NCBI RefSeq assembly: GCF_026210795.1
Contig: NC_089429.1
Span: 5,456,001 to 5,520,000 of the forward strand
DNA from: Rhizophagus irregularis
Lineage: Eukaryota; Glomeromycota; Glomeromycetes; Glomerales; Glomeraceae
DNA length: 64,000 nt
Reading direction: 5' to 3'
In this document: positions 23,396 through 35,846 of the stretch, piece after piece
Position numbering within the stretch: position 1 is the first letter of the stretch
Layout of the letters: every line of letters begins with the position of its first letter
Program-made: the position numbers and the translations under genes
The notes under the pieces: model-generated
Told to the model about the DNA's origin: nothing
Seen by the model: only the letters and a program-made list of their open reading frames with translations
The model's database searches: none

Positions 23396-25099
23396 TTAAA
23401 AATATTTTTCCCTAATTCTCACTTGTTTAGCAGGAAATACTTTAAAATTACCCTCAGCAATTTCATTCATTTTTCTACAAACTTCTAAATCATTCATTTT
23501 ACAAGTTTCTACATATTTATCATAAATATCCGCTCCAAAAATGTAATCAATTCCAACCCATCTCAAAGAATCTTTTTCTTTTGAAAAATCTGAAAATATC
23601 TTAATATTTTTTTCCTCAATAGCATCCATAATTATAGTTGATAATGGTGAACAGCATTTAGATAAATAACCTTGTAAACCTTTTACGCCTATATTCATTA
23701 ATTCTAAATATTGCAATTTTTCTAACCCAAGTTTCGAAAATTCATTATCTAATTCAGCTTTATCATCAATCATTCCAAGATCTAATTTCAAATGACTAAG
23801 ATTTTTTAAATGATTTATAAAAGTTATTACACTTGCTATGTCAACACGACCATAATCAGCATTTAAAGATAAATGTGTAATATTTTGGCAATGATTAACT
23901 AGCGTTTCAAGTCCTTCGTTGATATCATCAGATATAAATTTAACTGAAACTTGTTCCAACGCATCACCCGCTTTAATAAAGATAGCTTTCACAACCTCCT
24001 TTGGCAATTCACTAAGATGCAAAAATTTTAATCTAATAGAAGCATTAAGAATAGGTTGAATTGATTCAAGCGTTAAAGAACGACATTTTCTTAGAACTAA
24101 AGATTCCAACCTTGTACATTGATAAAGTGAAGTTAAAGAAATTCCTGAAAATATCATATCATCCAATACCAAATGTGTCAATTTATGAACTGGTAAAACA
24201 TTAATTAACAAACAAATTTCTCCATAAACCTTATAAAATCGGCAATAAGTTAATTCAGGTTGCGACGTAATTAATCCTGCCAATATTTCAGCAGTCGAAT
24301 AATTTGGAATCTTTATTCTATTTATATCCAAATGAACAAGTCCATTACATATATTTGGCAATAATTTTAAAAGGTCATATAAATTTCCTCGTTGTTCATG
24401 CTGACATAACGAGTTCGTATAAAATCGAAGTTTAAGTTTTCGTAAATTGACTAATCCAGGTTCATTATCCGCAAAAATATTGCTCTTTGGTATATCCTTA
24501 TTAACCTTATAAGGACTTAGAATAAGATATTTCAAATTAGATGCGCTTCTCATGAATATTTTACATAAAGAATCTACCATAGCATTTGTTGCTTGTGATG
24601 CTGGAGTTTCGGTTTGTAACGTTGTAACTTCACCATCAAGTTCTTTACATTTAACTTCTGAACTTTCCGTTTCTGTGCTTAAAGAATTTGAAGTTTCGCC
24701 AGATTGTTGTAATTTTAACTTATTAAACCATGTTACCGTTGCCGTCTCAATTGCTCCAACATCAAGAATATGTATGTATTGTGCATAATTAAATAAAGGA
24801 AATGGACGGTCCGATAATTTTGAAAAATCAATTCCTTCATTAATTAAATATGATTTTTCTTCTTCGTTAAAGAAAGGAATAAAAACCTCGATATTAATTA
24901 TATTCATTCTCGTCGGATTATATGGCATAGGTCTTCTCCAAATTATCGGAATAACTTTTCGACACCAAAATCTATTTACAAAAAGACATGAATATAATGA
25001 ACGTCTATCAAATTTTAAATACTTAAATATTTCATCAAAACATTCCGAAGGTAATTTTGAAATCGTTATAGGATCTTTAAATTTTTCCGTCGTCGACAT
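23396..25099 (-). CDS. F-box protein with leucine-rich-repeat-like tail, single exon
   Basis: An uninterrupted 567-residue frame starts MSTTEKFKDPITISKLPSEC. Residues about 13-55 form an F-box: LPSECFDEIFKYL, then CLFVNRFWC and IPIIWRRP. F-box proteins bind Skp1 and bring targets to SCF ubiquitin ligases (family knowledge). From about 190 on, Leu/Ile-rich segments such as LTHLVLDDMIF, LESLVLRKCRSL, LKFLHLSELP and LSHLKLDLGM mark irregular leucine-rich repeats for target binding. A Ser/Thr/Glu-rich stretch at about 132-170 separates the two parts. Glomeromycotina carry very large families of such genes, so the target cannot be guessed. The chosen start opens directly into the F-box, and the gene stands alone with no close neighbour. 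Coding looks intact. Confidence 0.85.
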   Translation of the reverse strand: MSTTEKFKDPITISKLPSECFDEIFKYLKFDRRSLYSCLFVNRFWCRKVIPIIWRRPMPYNPTRMNIINIEVFIPFFNEEEKSYLINEGIDFSKLSDRPFPLFNYAQYIHILDVGAIETATVTWFNKLKLQQSGETSNSLSTETESSEVKCKELDGEVTTLQTETPASQATNAMVDSLCKIFMRSASNLKYLILSPYKVNKDIPKSNIFADNEPGLVNLRKLKLRFYTNSLCQHEQRGNLYDLLKLLPNICNGLVHLDINRIKIPNYSTAEILAGLITSQPELTYCRFYKVYGEICLLINVLPVHKLTHLVLDDMIFSGISLTSLYQCTRLESLVLRKCRSLTLESIQPILNASIRLKFLHLSELPKEVVKAIFIKAGDALEQVSVKFISDDINEGLETLVNHCQNITHLSLNADYGRVDIASVITFINHLKNLSHLKLDLGMIDDKAELDNEFSKLGLEKLQYLELMNIGVKGLQGYLSKCCSPLSTIIMDAIEEKNIKIFSDFSKEKDSLRWVGIDYIFGADIYDKYVETCKMNDLEVCRKMNEIAEGNFKVFPAKQVRIREKYF

Positions 25100-26785
25100 T
25101 TTTTTTTTATTATTTTTTCTGTCAAAAAAAAAACCTAAAAATACCCTAGAAAAAAATATTTATACCCCAGTTAACGATTCACAAATTCTTAATTTGGTCC
25201 AGAAATCGAATGATCATCTGATTGCATTATTAACACGTTTAAAAATAAATAATTCCCCTTCACCTTGTATTACTCTATTTGAACGTCACTTCTTAAAAAT
25301 AAATGATTATTAATTATATTGATTAAACATAATGGATCATATCTGATACCATTGACGTGTTAATTATCGATTTTAATTTTTTAATTATATGTCTGAATCG
25401 GAAAAAGAAAATTGCCTTATATAGTAGTACCAAATTTAACAGAATAGCAAGCAAAATTATATTAAAGACGTTCCTTCTCTTAGTATAAAGAATACGAGTA
25501 ACTTTCTCAGCAAATATTATTCACCTGAGGACTTTGGTGAAGAAGATAGTAATGAAAATTCGATGTGATAACACGGAAGTCTATTGAATGTAATTATGGT
25601 TGTTATCATGTTATTAATGTAACAAAGATAATATTGTAGTGGGACTTGTTTCCATTTTAAGTCACTATATGAATAAATTAAATCCGAATAATATCTTAAA
25701 TGAGAGACGTTGGAAAAAGATGAGAACGAGGTTAATATAATGTTGAATGATACGCGTAAAGGTTCTAAAAATATAATAGGTCAAAAAATTACAGAACCCG
25801 ATCTTAGCAGGTAGTGAGAGGGAAAGTTTTATTATCTTCAAATAAAAATTGTTTTATTGGTAAATTAAATAGAACTGATGATTTACAAACGTACAGTATA
25901 TTAATATTCAAAACTATTCAAAACGATAATATAAAGAGTATGGGAATGAAAGTTGTAATGTAAAAATAATAATTATGGGTCCTGAAGAGAAAATAACAAT
26001 GCAAGCTGTTCAGAAATAACCATTGTTCAATGACATATAAAAACGTTGCGGATAAAACGATATAATTGCAAATGCTGGATCAAAAGGAAAAGTAGCAGAT
26101 CTTGGCCCTGGAGAACTTATATGAGTTAGACATGTATGAATACAAAATTTATGCCACATATTATAACAGATTATTTTTTAATTGTAACATAAACGCGTCG
26201 AATATCTTTTAATTGGCCAAAATATTAGGCAACGGTTTAATATTTGATTCATTATATATTACTGGCTAATAAAATGCAAGAAATCCAATTTTAATCATTT
26301 ATCCTCAAATTCAGCGATCCAAAGGTGAAAACAATTCGAAAAAAAAGGCAAGCAAAAAAAACCAAAAAGACCACAAACGAAAGAGATAATATGAAGTTGA
26401 AAAAAACGATGTCGTCAAAAGTCGCATTTTGTTGAAAATCATCCAATTATAAATAACGGTTTTTGCAAGAATAGATGTTGACTCAACAGTATTGGGTAGC
26501 CTTTAGTCCTTAAAAAGAACAAAAAAATAATAAAAAATATTTTTTTTCAGTTATATAGCCTTTTTTGTAATAGTAGAGTGATTTGTGTAAACTTAATTAT
26601 ATTTTATTGGTTATCGCGAAAAATTATCTAATAATCATTACAAAGACATCAAAATTTATAAATTGATTTTCTTTTTTGGTATGGCGTCATGTAATGAATA
26701 TTGAAATGATCTGATCATTACGTTTTATAAATATTTTGAATTCAAAAAAACTTTTTTTTTTCTCTTACTTTTATTTATTTGAAAA
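25100..26785. other. Divergent intergenic region: F-box promoter and oxidoreductase promoter
   Basis: The two flanking genes point away from this stretch, so both promoters should lie here. A T-rich tract borders 25100 and another lies at about 26750-26785 just before the oxidoreductase ATG. No RNA gene or repeat recognised. Confidence 0.4.
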
Positions 26786-28118
26786 ATGAAGGCTATTGTA
26801 TTAAATAATTGGTTAAAAGATGTTGATGAGTTGGTGGTTGATAATAATGCACCTGAACCAAAGTTGGGAGATAATCAAGTTTTGGTTGAAATTAAGGCTG
26901 TTGCTTTGAATTTTTTCGATATTTTACAGGTAAATAATATATATATATATATTTGAATATTAAGAATGGTTAGTGAAATATTTTGCGACAATTAACCCTG
27001 GTTTTGGTAAAAATATTAGGTTCAAGGGAAATATCAAGAGAAACCACCGTTTCCTCATATTCCCGGAACTGAGGTAATTTATTATTTTCGATTATTTTTC
27101 GAATTTTTCTACCAATTAAACCTTTTTTTTTTCAGTTTTCTGGAATTGTTATCAAAGCAGGAGAAAAATGTAAAAAATCATTTAAACAAGGAGATAAAGT
27201 ATTTGGTAGTGCAAGTGGATGTTTTGCAGAACGTGTTTCGGCACAAATTAATAATTTACATTTAATACCTGATGGTATGAGTTTTGAAGAAGCTGCAGGG
27301 TTATCTATTACTTATCCTACTAGTTATGCTGCTTTAGTTATCAGAGCTAAATTACAAAAAGGTATATTATACGAAAGAAATATTTCTATTTTAAAGAAAT
27401 TAATAATAGTTATTATTTACAACGTTATAATAATTTTTATCTTTTGATTAAAAGGCGAATGGTGTCTTGTTCATGCTGCAGCTGGTGGTGTTGGAGCGGT
27501 AGCGGTACAAGTTGCTAAAGCTCTTGGAGCAAAAGTTATTGCTACAGGAGGTTCATCAGAAAAATTAGCTATTGCAAAAAAAGTGGGTGCAGATTATGCA
27601 GTTAACTATAAAGACAAAGATTGGCAAAAGCAAGTATTAAAAATTACGGGAGGAAAAGGTGTTGACGTTGTTTATGATCCTGTAGGATTAATTGTTCCTT
27701 CTATTAAATGTATAGGTAATTAATTATGTTCGTTAATTTACTCAAAATGATTTTGGCTAACGCGATTTCTTTCTAAAATAATTTATTAATAATTATAGCA
27801 TGGAATGGGAGACTCGTCGTTATTGGATTCGTAAGTGGCAATATTGAAAAAGTACCAACAAATCTTGTATTACTTAAAAATATATCAATTATTGGGTTAT
27901 TTTGGGGCTCATATGCAAAAAATGATCCAGAACGTAATGATGAAGTTTGGAATGATCTGTTTAATTTATTTGGTAGTGGAAAATTAAAACCTCTTGTTTA
28001 TGAAAAAGTTTTTCATGGATTGGATAACGTAAAAGTTGGCCTAAAAGCTATTGCGAATAGAAATACTTTTGGTAAAGTAGTTGTTATTCCTAATGGTGCT
28101 AGATCAAGTAAACTTTAA
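26786..28118 (+). CDS. NAD(P)H:quinone oxidoreductase-like MDR protein, 5 exons
   Basis: Exons: 26786-26929, 27020-27073, 27136-27361, 27455-27715, 27799-28118, giving 334 residues with all GT-AG introns in phase. The N-terminal GroES-like domain has LNFFDIL, then PPFPHIPGTEFSG and FKQGDKVFG. The Rossmann fold follows with AAAGGVGAVAVQVAKALGAK (NAD(P)H binding), GADYAVNY, and GVDVVYDPVG. The tail LLLKNISIIGLFWGSY matches the quinone-oxidoreductase-like (QORL2-type) branch of the medium-chain dehydrogenase superfamily. These zinc-free enzymes reduce quinones or enones with NADPH, mostly in cytosol or mitochondria. The length is typical and no catalytic zinc ligands are seen, as expected. No operon-like neighbours. 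The substrate is unknown; the family call is firm. Confidence 0.9.
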
Positions 28119-30500
28119 TTATGGTTTGGATGAGCTTTTTTTTTAATTTATTTAAGATTGTAAAATTTAAAAATTATAGTAAGAGTATATGTATTGATAA
28201 TCAACCATTAAATGTAGAATTTTGTTTAAAGAGAATAAAAATACTTGTGAAATTCTTTTGATTACCAAACTACATAAACTACATGTGAGCAAAATGAGAA
28301 ATGTTCTATGTGACCATGTATTGCTTTTCAATATATTGATATTCCTGCTGCAACAACATTTTGGATGACTTGTGTATTCTTATTGATTTATGTCAATCTT
28401 TGAGTTTGTTATATGAGATCAATTAATCATATATTGTATCTAGGTTTAAGAATAAATAAGACCAGGCAATCTTGTTAATAAAGGATGGTAGCAAATCAGA
28501 ATATATTGTACCTTACAAGAATGGATTGATGGTAAACTATATTATTCTTTTTCAATCTTTTTTTTTTTTGGCAAGAATTTTATTGAATATAAACTCTTTA
28601 AGATATGTTGGTAAAGAGATAACAGGAATTTTATTTGATTTAAATTCAGATAATTAAATATTATAAAATATATTAAATTAAGGGCATGCAAATAATTTAA
28701 AATCCAGAAAAATATAAAAACTTATTAAAAGAAAAAAATATCCTATTTGTACTTTATATTAATATATAAAAAAAAGATTTTTCCTTTAAATATATTATTC
28801 TAATAAACTACTTGTAATTTTGTAATAGAGATATTTATTTATAAACATTCCAATTATAAAGAATAATTTCTATATTGGTTATATTAGTATTTATATTAGT
28901 AATTAATTTTTTTTTTATTTATAAATATTTAAAAATACTTAAATATAAGTAGTATATTTCAGATAATTTATTTATTATGATTTTTATTTTTGATTTATTA
29001 GTATTAATTTTAGCCTTTTAACTATTACCTTAAAAATACTTATTTTTTTTTTAATATACTTATAATACTTTTATTAAAAGGATTTAATTAAAGTTAATTT
29101 ATTTACATTATTAATAATTATTATAATTTTAAAAGTTAAATTGGATTATCATATTTATAATTTATATATTATACTATATATTTAGACTTATTTTATAATA
29201 TTAATAAAAATAATACTGGTATTAGTCATTATAATAATTAAATAATGAAATTTAAATATAATTTATAAATATGTTAATATAAAATATTGTTAATTAATAC
29301 ATAATTTTTTAGTTAAAAAATAATATATAATTTAATATAAAATTTATAAAATTATAATTTTCAAATAAAATCATTTTTACAAATATTTAATTAATGTAAA
29401 TTATAACTAATTTTTAAAAAATATGATTTTAAAAATTAAATTAGATTCTCTTTTAATAAAAACAATTTTAAATTTATATTTTTACATATTTATTTCAAAG
29501 CCAATTTTAATATTTATATAAAAAAACTTTGAAAAATATTATATAAATTTATATAAAATTTTACAAAATAATAATATAAATTATAAATATAATTTTAAAT
29601 ATAAATAGTATTTATAAATGCTTAATTTTTAGTTTTTACTAATTATTTGTAATTTTAAAAAATATAATTCTGGCCAAATTTACATCTTTAAAAATTATTA
29701 AAATAAAAAATAAAAATATTATTTTATTAGCAATTTTTATTGAGTGAAAATCTGTATAAATTTAAAGTTAAAGAAAAAGTTTTAAATAATAAAATTTTAT
29801 GCAGATTTTTTAAAAAAAACCTTTGAAAGAAATTAAAGTATAAAATGCAATAATTTCTTTAATATAATTATATTAAAGAACTTTTAGCAAATTAAATTAA
29901 ATTATGATAGTAATATTATAATCTAATAGTAATATTATAATCTAGCAGTAATATTGTATAATATTATAATCTAGTAAAAATAATCTCTAGCAGTTTAATA
30001 TAGTTTTACAGTATATTATAATTTAATAGTGATGTTATAACCTAATATTATAGTCTAATATTGGTCTTATTTTCTATTTTTTAGATGACTTTACTACTTT
30101 TTAATTATTGCTTTAGTTAATTCCTACTATTTAATAATAATATTATAATTTAATAGTAATAAAAATATTATAATTTTATAATCTAATAGTAATACTTTTT
30201 CTAAATATTCCTATTTTTTATTATTAAAAAACTATTTATATTAGTTCAATTTTATGGCTTTTTATTATTAAAGTGTTTATATTATTTTATAGTTTATTTA
30301 ACTTTATAATCTTTTATCATTAAAATATTAGATTAATATTAGTATCATTTTAGTTATTTTTAATTGCCAAAGTATTTACCTGTATTTTTTTTTCTATTCT
30401 CTTTAAATTTCCAAAAAAAATGTATAGTAATCTGTAATGCAATTTTAGTTAATTTTGATTGGTACTATAATATAACTTTAGTCAATTTTTAGGGAGAAAT
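28119..30500. other. Extremely AT-rich intergenic desert
   Basis: Beyond about 28.6 kb the sequence is almost wholly A and T. A short open frame at 28472-28657 has no recognisable product and is not called. An isolated TAATTCTGGCCAAATTTAC at about 29663 is a stray word of the GGCCAGAATTA repeat family. See the separate entry for the 29.9-30.2 kb repeats. Confidence 0.45.
29905..30195. repeat. Degenerate tandem repeat built on TAATAGTAATATTATAATC
   Basis: The phrase TAGTAATATTATAATCTA recurs with small changes at about 29909, 29927, 29944, 29966 and again towards 30050-30195. Units are roughly 18-25 bases. It is a minisatellite-like stretch inside the AT desert, without coding content. Confidence 0.5.
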
Positions 30501-30501
30501 T

Positions 30502-31043
30502 CAGCTTGGCAGTTTAATAATATCAAATTAATATCATGAAGGATAGAAAACTGATAAGAAACTGGCAAAAAACTGGTAAAAAGGTAGAAATCCAGTGAGT
30601 TTTATTAGTTTGCCAGTTTTTAATTAGCTTAGGTGTTAAGTTATTGTAATTTCAGCCAGAAATTATAAAATATTATTGGCTAAAATGATTGTTAATTTAT
30701 TATACCTTGAGTTTTAAGGCATTTTTTGAATAATACAAAAATAATCATAAGAGATTAATATAGGATATACTCTATGTATATTGTTAGGAGAATCATATAA
30801 TAGTGATTTGTGATACTCTACACATATTTACCAACAATTTTATAATTAAAAATTCCATCTTCATGTGACCAGTGACATTTAAGGTCAATTAAAGGGATGT
30901 GAAAAAATGATTTTGGGAGGCAAAAAAAAATCCCTCAGATAAATATAAACATATTGTTAGAAGAATTATATAATAGTAATTCCAGAGGGCTTAATATCAG
31001 ATGATATCCAGCACAGTGTCAAGTAATCATAATTTACTGCGCC
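30502..31043. repeat. Diverged copy of the 55-kb CAGCTTGG / GGCCAGAATT element
   Basis: CAGCTTGGCAG, then AACTGGCAAAAAACTGG, TTTTATTAGTTTGCCAGTTT and TAATTTCAGCCAGAAATTAT follow in the same order as related phrases at 55259-55450. The phrase ATTTACTGCGCCTT at about 31029-31043 also ends the 55-kb copy. This copy is longer and more decayed. Non-coding. Confidence 0.5.
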
Positions 31044-31396
31044 TTGAATTCTGGGTATTACTTTTCACTACTTATGTTCTAGTATTTTACTTCTCGCTTT
31101 CTGTGATTGTGAAAGATGATGCTGGGTCAATAAACTTTACTGATAGAATGGATCGTATGTGTCTTCTGTTTCTATTCTTTTTTACAGCTTATTATTCAAC
31201 CATAAACTTTATATATTCCGATGTGAGCAAAACAAATACTTTTATTAAATTAGATTATTATAAGCTATGTACAATAATGACACATAAACTACAGTAGAAA
31301 TTTATGCCATAAACGTTTTTCAACAAGTCATCATATGTATAATCATCAACACATAATACTTCAAACTTTGGTTTTTTCGCTTTTTTTTTTGGTTTA

Positions 31397-33188
31397 TTAG
31401 GTGTACGGGACGGGACTCCTTACCTTAATTATTGTTACTTTACCGGGAAGGAATTTTTCTTTCTCGGCTCTTTCTATAATGCGCTTGAATCGAGAAACTG
31501 TGTAACGCAACAATTTCTGTATGTCATAAGATAAAGAAAGTGAGTGTAAAATCTTAAGTCTGAATTGTTACCAACCTTAATTTGCAACATGATGCGTGCA
31601 ATTTTAGTTAGCTTCCAAATTTCATCATACGAAGTAGGGATGTCAAACTTTCCCAATTCAAAATGATGTGTAGAATCCGACTCCTACATATATTATAAGG
31701 ACAGCACGAAGGTAGAACCACGATGATGCGAAACCAGGCATAATTAATTTATTACAAGCATTTAAAACTTGTTTTGAAAGTGCACACACACATATATATA
31801 TTATACTCCACTTTCGATAGCAATTGCTTTGACTAGGGTTCTGTGCATGTCTCTGAGTGTTTTCAAAACCTTAAGAATGTCTGAAAAATTCTTGGTGTCG
31901 TTATCTACTTTAGAGCTTGCACGCTTACATATGGAGAATTCTCGGCCATATGATATATCTTTTCCAAGATCATGTCTCTATATGTAGGAATCTGTTAGTA
32001 ATCAAACAAAAAATATGAAACTTCATAAAGTTACTATACCGTGAACATCAGTCTAGGTGAAACCCTTCAACTTTATCCGGGGCATCTGTTGCTTCACTTC
32101 GTCGATCTCGAGACCATTTCTCCACTTATATGAAAAATAATCAGTATTATCAATAATGAAAAGTACTTAGCAGTTAGGGATATAATAAAACATACAAATG
32201 TGTATCTAGAATATCGTCGAAACAAGCGAAAATGTGTCTTTTGATGAGCATATCTATGTCCCTTTCGGAGTTTTTTCGTTGCGGAATTCCTATGCCTAAC
32301 ATTTCACACCTGATTGTAAAGAAGTGAAGTATTAGAAGCTGTATGTATCCAAGCTGAAATTTAACAAATAAACTTACGTGTAACGAACCAATTCTAAGAT
32401 GTATCCCACCTCTTTATCAAGATAGTCATTCTCTTCAAGAACGAATGATAGTGTTTTATTATTTGTGGGTTCGTCATCAAACAAATCAGGTTCTTCTATG
32501 TTCATCTTCTCTAGTTCGTTTCCTCTGGTCTTCTAACAGTTGCTCCCCGACATGTTCATTCTCGTTTGAATACATCGTATATGTTTTTTCGCGACGACTA
32601 CCTGAAATCTGCATCTGTCATATGTTGATGCATGGTACATTTAAATATCAATTGAATTGATCAAAGTAAAAGCACAAAGCTTGCTTTAAATCTTTCTTCG
32701 AAAACACGAGACCAATCGGGATCACCTACAACTACCTAACGTCTCAAATAAAAAATAATTACTCTATGCTTCTAATGAATAGTGACTGAGGACGACACCT
32801 ATACTCACAGGGCGAAACTTGACTGAAGCTTCGACTTTATCACTAGGGAGAAGGGGCGACACCTATACTCGCAATCAGGGCGAAACTTAACGCGAGTTCC
32901 TTAAAAACGAAAAAGAGGGTTGAAGATAGAATACTTTGCTTAATTTTCAATATTTCCGCAGTCGTGACAAAACGCTTATTCCACGTTCCATTCAGTTTCT
33001 CATTTTTTTTGAACTTGAAATCAATGTTCAAGCTAACAAATTCCGATAAAATGGGTACATGGATACCCGTTGGAAGTACGACTTAAAGGACTGAAATTAC
33101 ACTAGAGTATATATAGGGAGTCGCGTCTTTTCGCTTCAGAAGTACTTACCGTCAAAACCACATGGATAGCCGGTCGCCGCTCGTTCAT
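31397..33188 (-). pseudogene. Decayed multi-exon gene of an unrecognised, probably lineage-expanded family
   Basis: This stretch is richer in G and C than its surroundings and reads like scattered exons on the minus strand. Going 5' to 3': MNERRPAIHVVLT (33188-33150, then a clean GTAAGT donor); KLNGTWNKRFVTTAEILK (about 32980); GDPDWSRVFEERFK (about 32700); EEPDLFDDEPTNNKTLSFVL (to 32378); CEMLGIGIPQRKNSERDIDM (32309-32196); DAPDKVEGFHLD (near 32060); RHDLGKDISYGREFSICK and DILKVLKTLRDMHRTLVK (31977-31801); FDIPTSYDEIWKLTKIARIM (to 31576); and LLRYTVSRFKRIIERAEKEK (31516-31425). Clean splice sites border several pieces, but the frame is lost more than once between and inside them, so it is most likely a dead or dying gene. 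I recognise no domain and infer no function. The set of neighbouring exon-like pieces is what makes me believe it was a real host gene. Confidence 0.5.
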
Positions 33189-33466
33189 TCTTTTGATTTT
33201 TTGGGTAAGAACGCAAATACCGATAGATTAATAAATCACACCGTATGTGCACACTTATTCAAGTATTACGTTACACAATTTATTTTACGAAATAAAGCCC
33301 ATATGTTTATTATTTGTTTGAAGTGAAATATGCTAGAGAAGCAAATGAAATGTATGATGCTATCAAAGAGGGATTCTAGGCCATTTAATGCGAGTCCCAG
33401 CATCAAGTTATTTCTTTGCTCTATAAATAATTTCTACAGTTAATTTGTTTCTATTTATATCGCTAA

Positions 33467-33667
33467 CTACGAGACTTTCACAGCTTCTATAAACACCAGA
33501 TCCCATCCATATCTACAAAATTTTCCACCCGCACACAGAATATTCCCCCGCAAGAGAACTTCACCAAGATTAAGTGATTTCGATCTACAACATAAATCGG
33601 GATTAGCAATTGAGGTAAAAAATAAGCAATGTAGTATACTTACCATTACTATTAATTTTCGCAACAT
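33467..33667 (-). CDS. Possible small secreted protein, or first exon of another gene
   Basis: A 66-residue frame opens MLRKLIVMVSILHCLFFTSI, which looks like a signal peptide, and then has a Cys-containing tail (DLCCRS, ILCAGGKFC). However, a near-perfect donor (ATG then GTAAGT) sits eight codons in, followed about 70 bases later by a TTGTAG acceptor. The hydrophobic part could therefore be intron, and the real product quite different. I do not recognise a family. It lies upstream of the decayed gene at 31.4-33.2 kb, on the same strand. Confidence 0.25.
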   Translation of the reverse strand: MLRKLIVMVSILHCLFFTSIANPDLCCRSKSLNLGEVLLRGNILCAGGKFCRYGWDLVFIEAVKVS

Positions 33668-33725
33668 TCTATTCTACCTAAAATTTATTGCTTAATGCAT
33701 TATAATAAAGGTAAAACAATTTTTT

Positions 33726-33932
33726 TTATCGCACATACGATACTGCGCAGAATTCGGCACGTGAAGATGCAAAATTGTTTGATATACTGCGCCAGACCTT
33801 TGCTGTGAAGTTGCATGTGACGAGATTCATGTGAGTAATTTCACTGCGTCCATTGTACGTACGCGTCTCGGCGAAGATCAAAATGCCGATATATAACAAG
33901 AAGAGTAATATGTCCGTTTTATTTTGGAACAT
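33726..33932 (-). CDS. Possible small secreted protein of unknown function
   Basis: A 68-residue frame has a hydrophobic start (ILLFLLYIGILIFAETRTYN) resembling a signal peptide or membrane anchor, followed by a polar part with two Cys residues (VTCNFT and AEFCAV). There is no family match I know of and no strong support beyond the open frame and its higher G+C. It could equally be an exon of the decayed gene family beside it. Confidence 0.22.
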   Translation of the reverse strand: MFQNKTDILLFLLYIGILIFAETRTYNGRSEITHMNLVTCNFTAKVWRSISNNFASSRAEFCAVSYVR

Positions 33933-35641
33933 CCATAGATGCGGGAAAATCGATTAACATCGTGATGATATGTTTCAAGAAGCTAGCCGAGTAATAAAAC
34001 CAACATACCTTATAAATAGTTATAATACTTTATGGAATACACTCGTTTGTTTGATTGGATGATAATATCGATGATGCAAATTATGGTAAGCTTGAATGTT
34101 TCGCTTAATTTTTCGTTTTTTTTTATTTGCACAAGGCGGATAAAAGGGTTCACTAACCGGGACATCACCTTTTCCAGGATCGATTTTGGAATATGCTTTT
34201 GGGAAATTATGTTAATGTGATCGCATCACGAAAATCTGATTAAAGCGCAATTTATTTTTTATATTATTTTTTTTTTAATTTTTATTTCTTTTTTGCGGAT
34301 ATTAGTAAATTGGGTTTACTGGATTTTAGATAATAAGATTGGTAAATTTTGATTTTGAAATTTTTTAAAAAAAATTACTATGAAATACTAAAGGTAATTT
34401 TTTAATAACATAATTTATCACCTAATTAGTTCAGTAAAAAACAGTAATTATATAGAATTATAACTTGTAGGTTAAAGCAAAAATAGGCGCTTATAAGAAG
34501 GTATTCTTGTCAGAAGGTGATGGAAATCTGACTGTATATCCTTCTGATTTCCATTTTACTATTTATGGATTTGAATTTGAAAAATCTTAAATTTTTTAAA
34601 TTTTATAATTCCAGCTAAAATTTTTCTTTTTTGCATAATTGAGTAATATTATACAATAAAGAAAATTTTAAAAATAGAGAAATGTATTATATAATATTCA
34701 AAAAAGGAAATTTTTACTATTTGTAGATATTATCTTTGATTTTAAATTGGCTTCTTAAAAATAAATTTTAAAGTTTTACTTTTAAAATTTAATTAAATAT
34801 TTTTTATAAGATTTGTTTTGATAATTTTCTAAGTAATTCTATAGATCTTACCAGCAGGATGGGTGGTCATGAAAATTATTTGTATTACAAATTCTCTCTA
34901 TAACATAAGATTTTTTTTTAAAAAAATTTTTTGGAATAAATTTTAAAATAAATGAAACTTAAATTTTTTTTTTTATTATTACTTTAATGAAATGTTATTA
35001 ATACTTCATTCTTTATTGTATAAAATTACCAATTTTTTATGAGTTTTATGATAAATTAATAATTTTTTTTTTTTAGCAAAATATTTATTAATATTTTTAT
35101 AGATTTTAGATTCTTTTATTTGACAAATAAATTTCAAATTAATTTTATTATTGTTTTTTTTTTAATAAAATAGTTCAATTTTTTTAATAAATTTTCAGTT
35201 TCTTTTATTGAATTTATTTGCAAATATAAATAAATTTTAAAATAGACTTTAAAATATTTTGATTTTTTATAAAACTTCCAATTTTCTTTTTATTTAATAT
35301 TCCTTATAAATTAATTTGTGATATAAATAAATACTAAAAATAAAAAACTTATTTCATAATTATCTTAAAATCTAGCAGTTCAAATTTTATAATTTTTTAT
35401 GTAATAAGTTATATGAAAGTTACAAATAAAAAAATCCATTAAATTCTAATTATTAGATATAAAATAATTATTTTTGATTTCAAATTGAGTTTGAATTAAA
35501 TTTAAAATAAATTGAATCTATGGAGCAGAAATTTGATTTATATAGAAGAAAATTTTAAAGTTTATATAGAATGTTGAACACAAACTATGTGAAATATAAT
35601 GATACCAATGTTATATCCTTTTACTTTTTCTATATAATATA
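33933..35641. other. AT-rich intergenic DNA
   Basis: The first 300 bases are still of mixed composition, with a plus-strand frame at 34032-34220 that I do not support as a gene. From 34.24 kb the DNA turns into A/T runs without recognisable content. Confidence 0.4.
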
Positions 35642-35846
35642 TGTATTTTTGACTGCTCTGCAAGTTTATTTAAGGCATCAAAAAGGGTTTTAAATGCTGT
35701 TTTTGACTTATATATGAAAAATTGTCTTTGCCAATCATTTTCTAAATTTTTTTAAGAACAATCAACAAAATCAATTATTCATAGGTAAAGTCAAAACTGA
35801 TATTCTTTGATGCCTTAAGTAAACTTTTAGAGCAGTCAAAAATACA
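35642..35846. mobile_element. About 205-bp MITE in the AT desert
   Basis: TGTATTTTTGACTGCTCT, then TTTA, then TTAAGGCATCA at the left is mirrored at the right (TGATGCCTTAAGTAAACTTT, then AGAGCAGTCAAAAATACA). The arms match over about 39 bp with three differences, two of them transitions. The target duplication is unclear in this AT-rich setting. Non-coding. Confidence 0.7.

Noticed and set aside
31001-31297. 98-residue plus-strand frame with hydrophobic segments
   Set aside because: It starts inside the end of a repeat copy, has no recognised domain and lies in AT-rich DNA where hydrophobic codons are expected.
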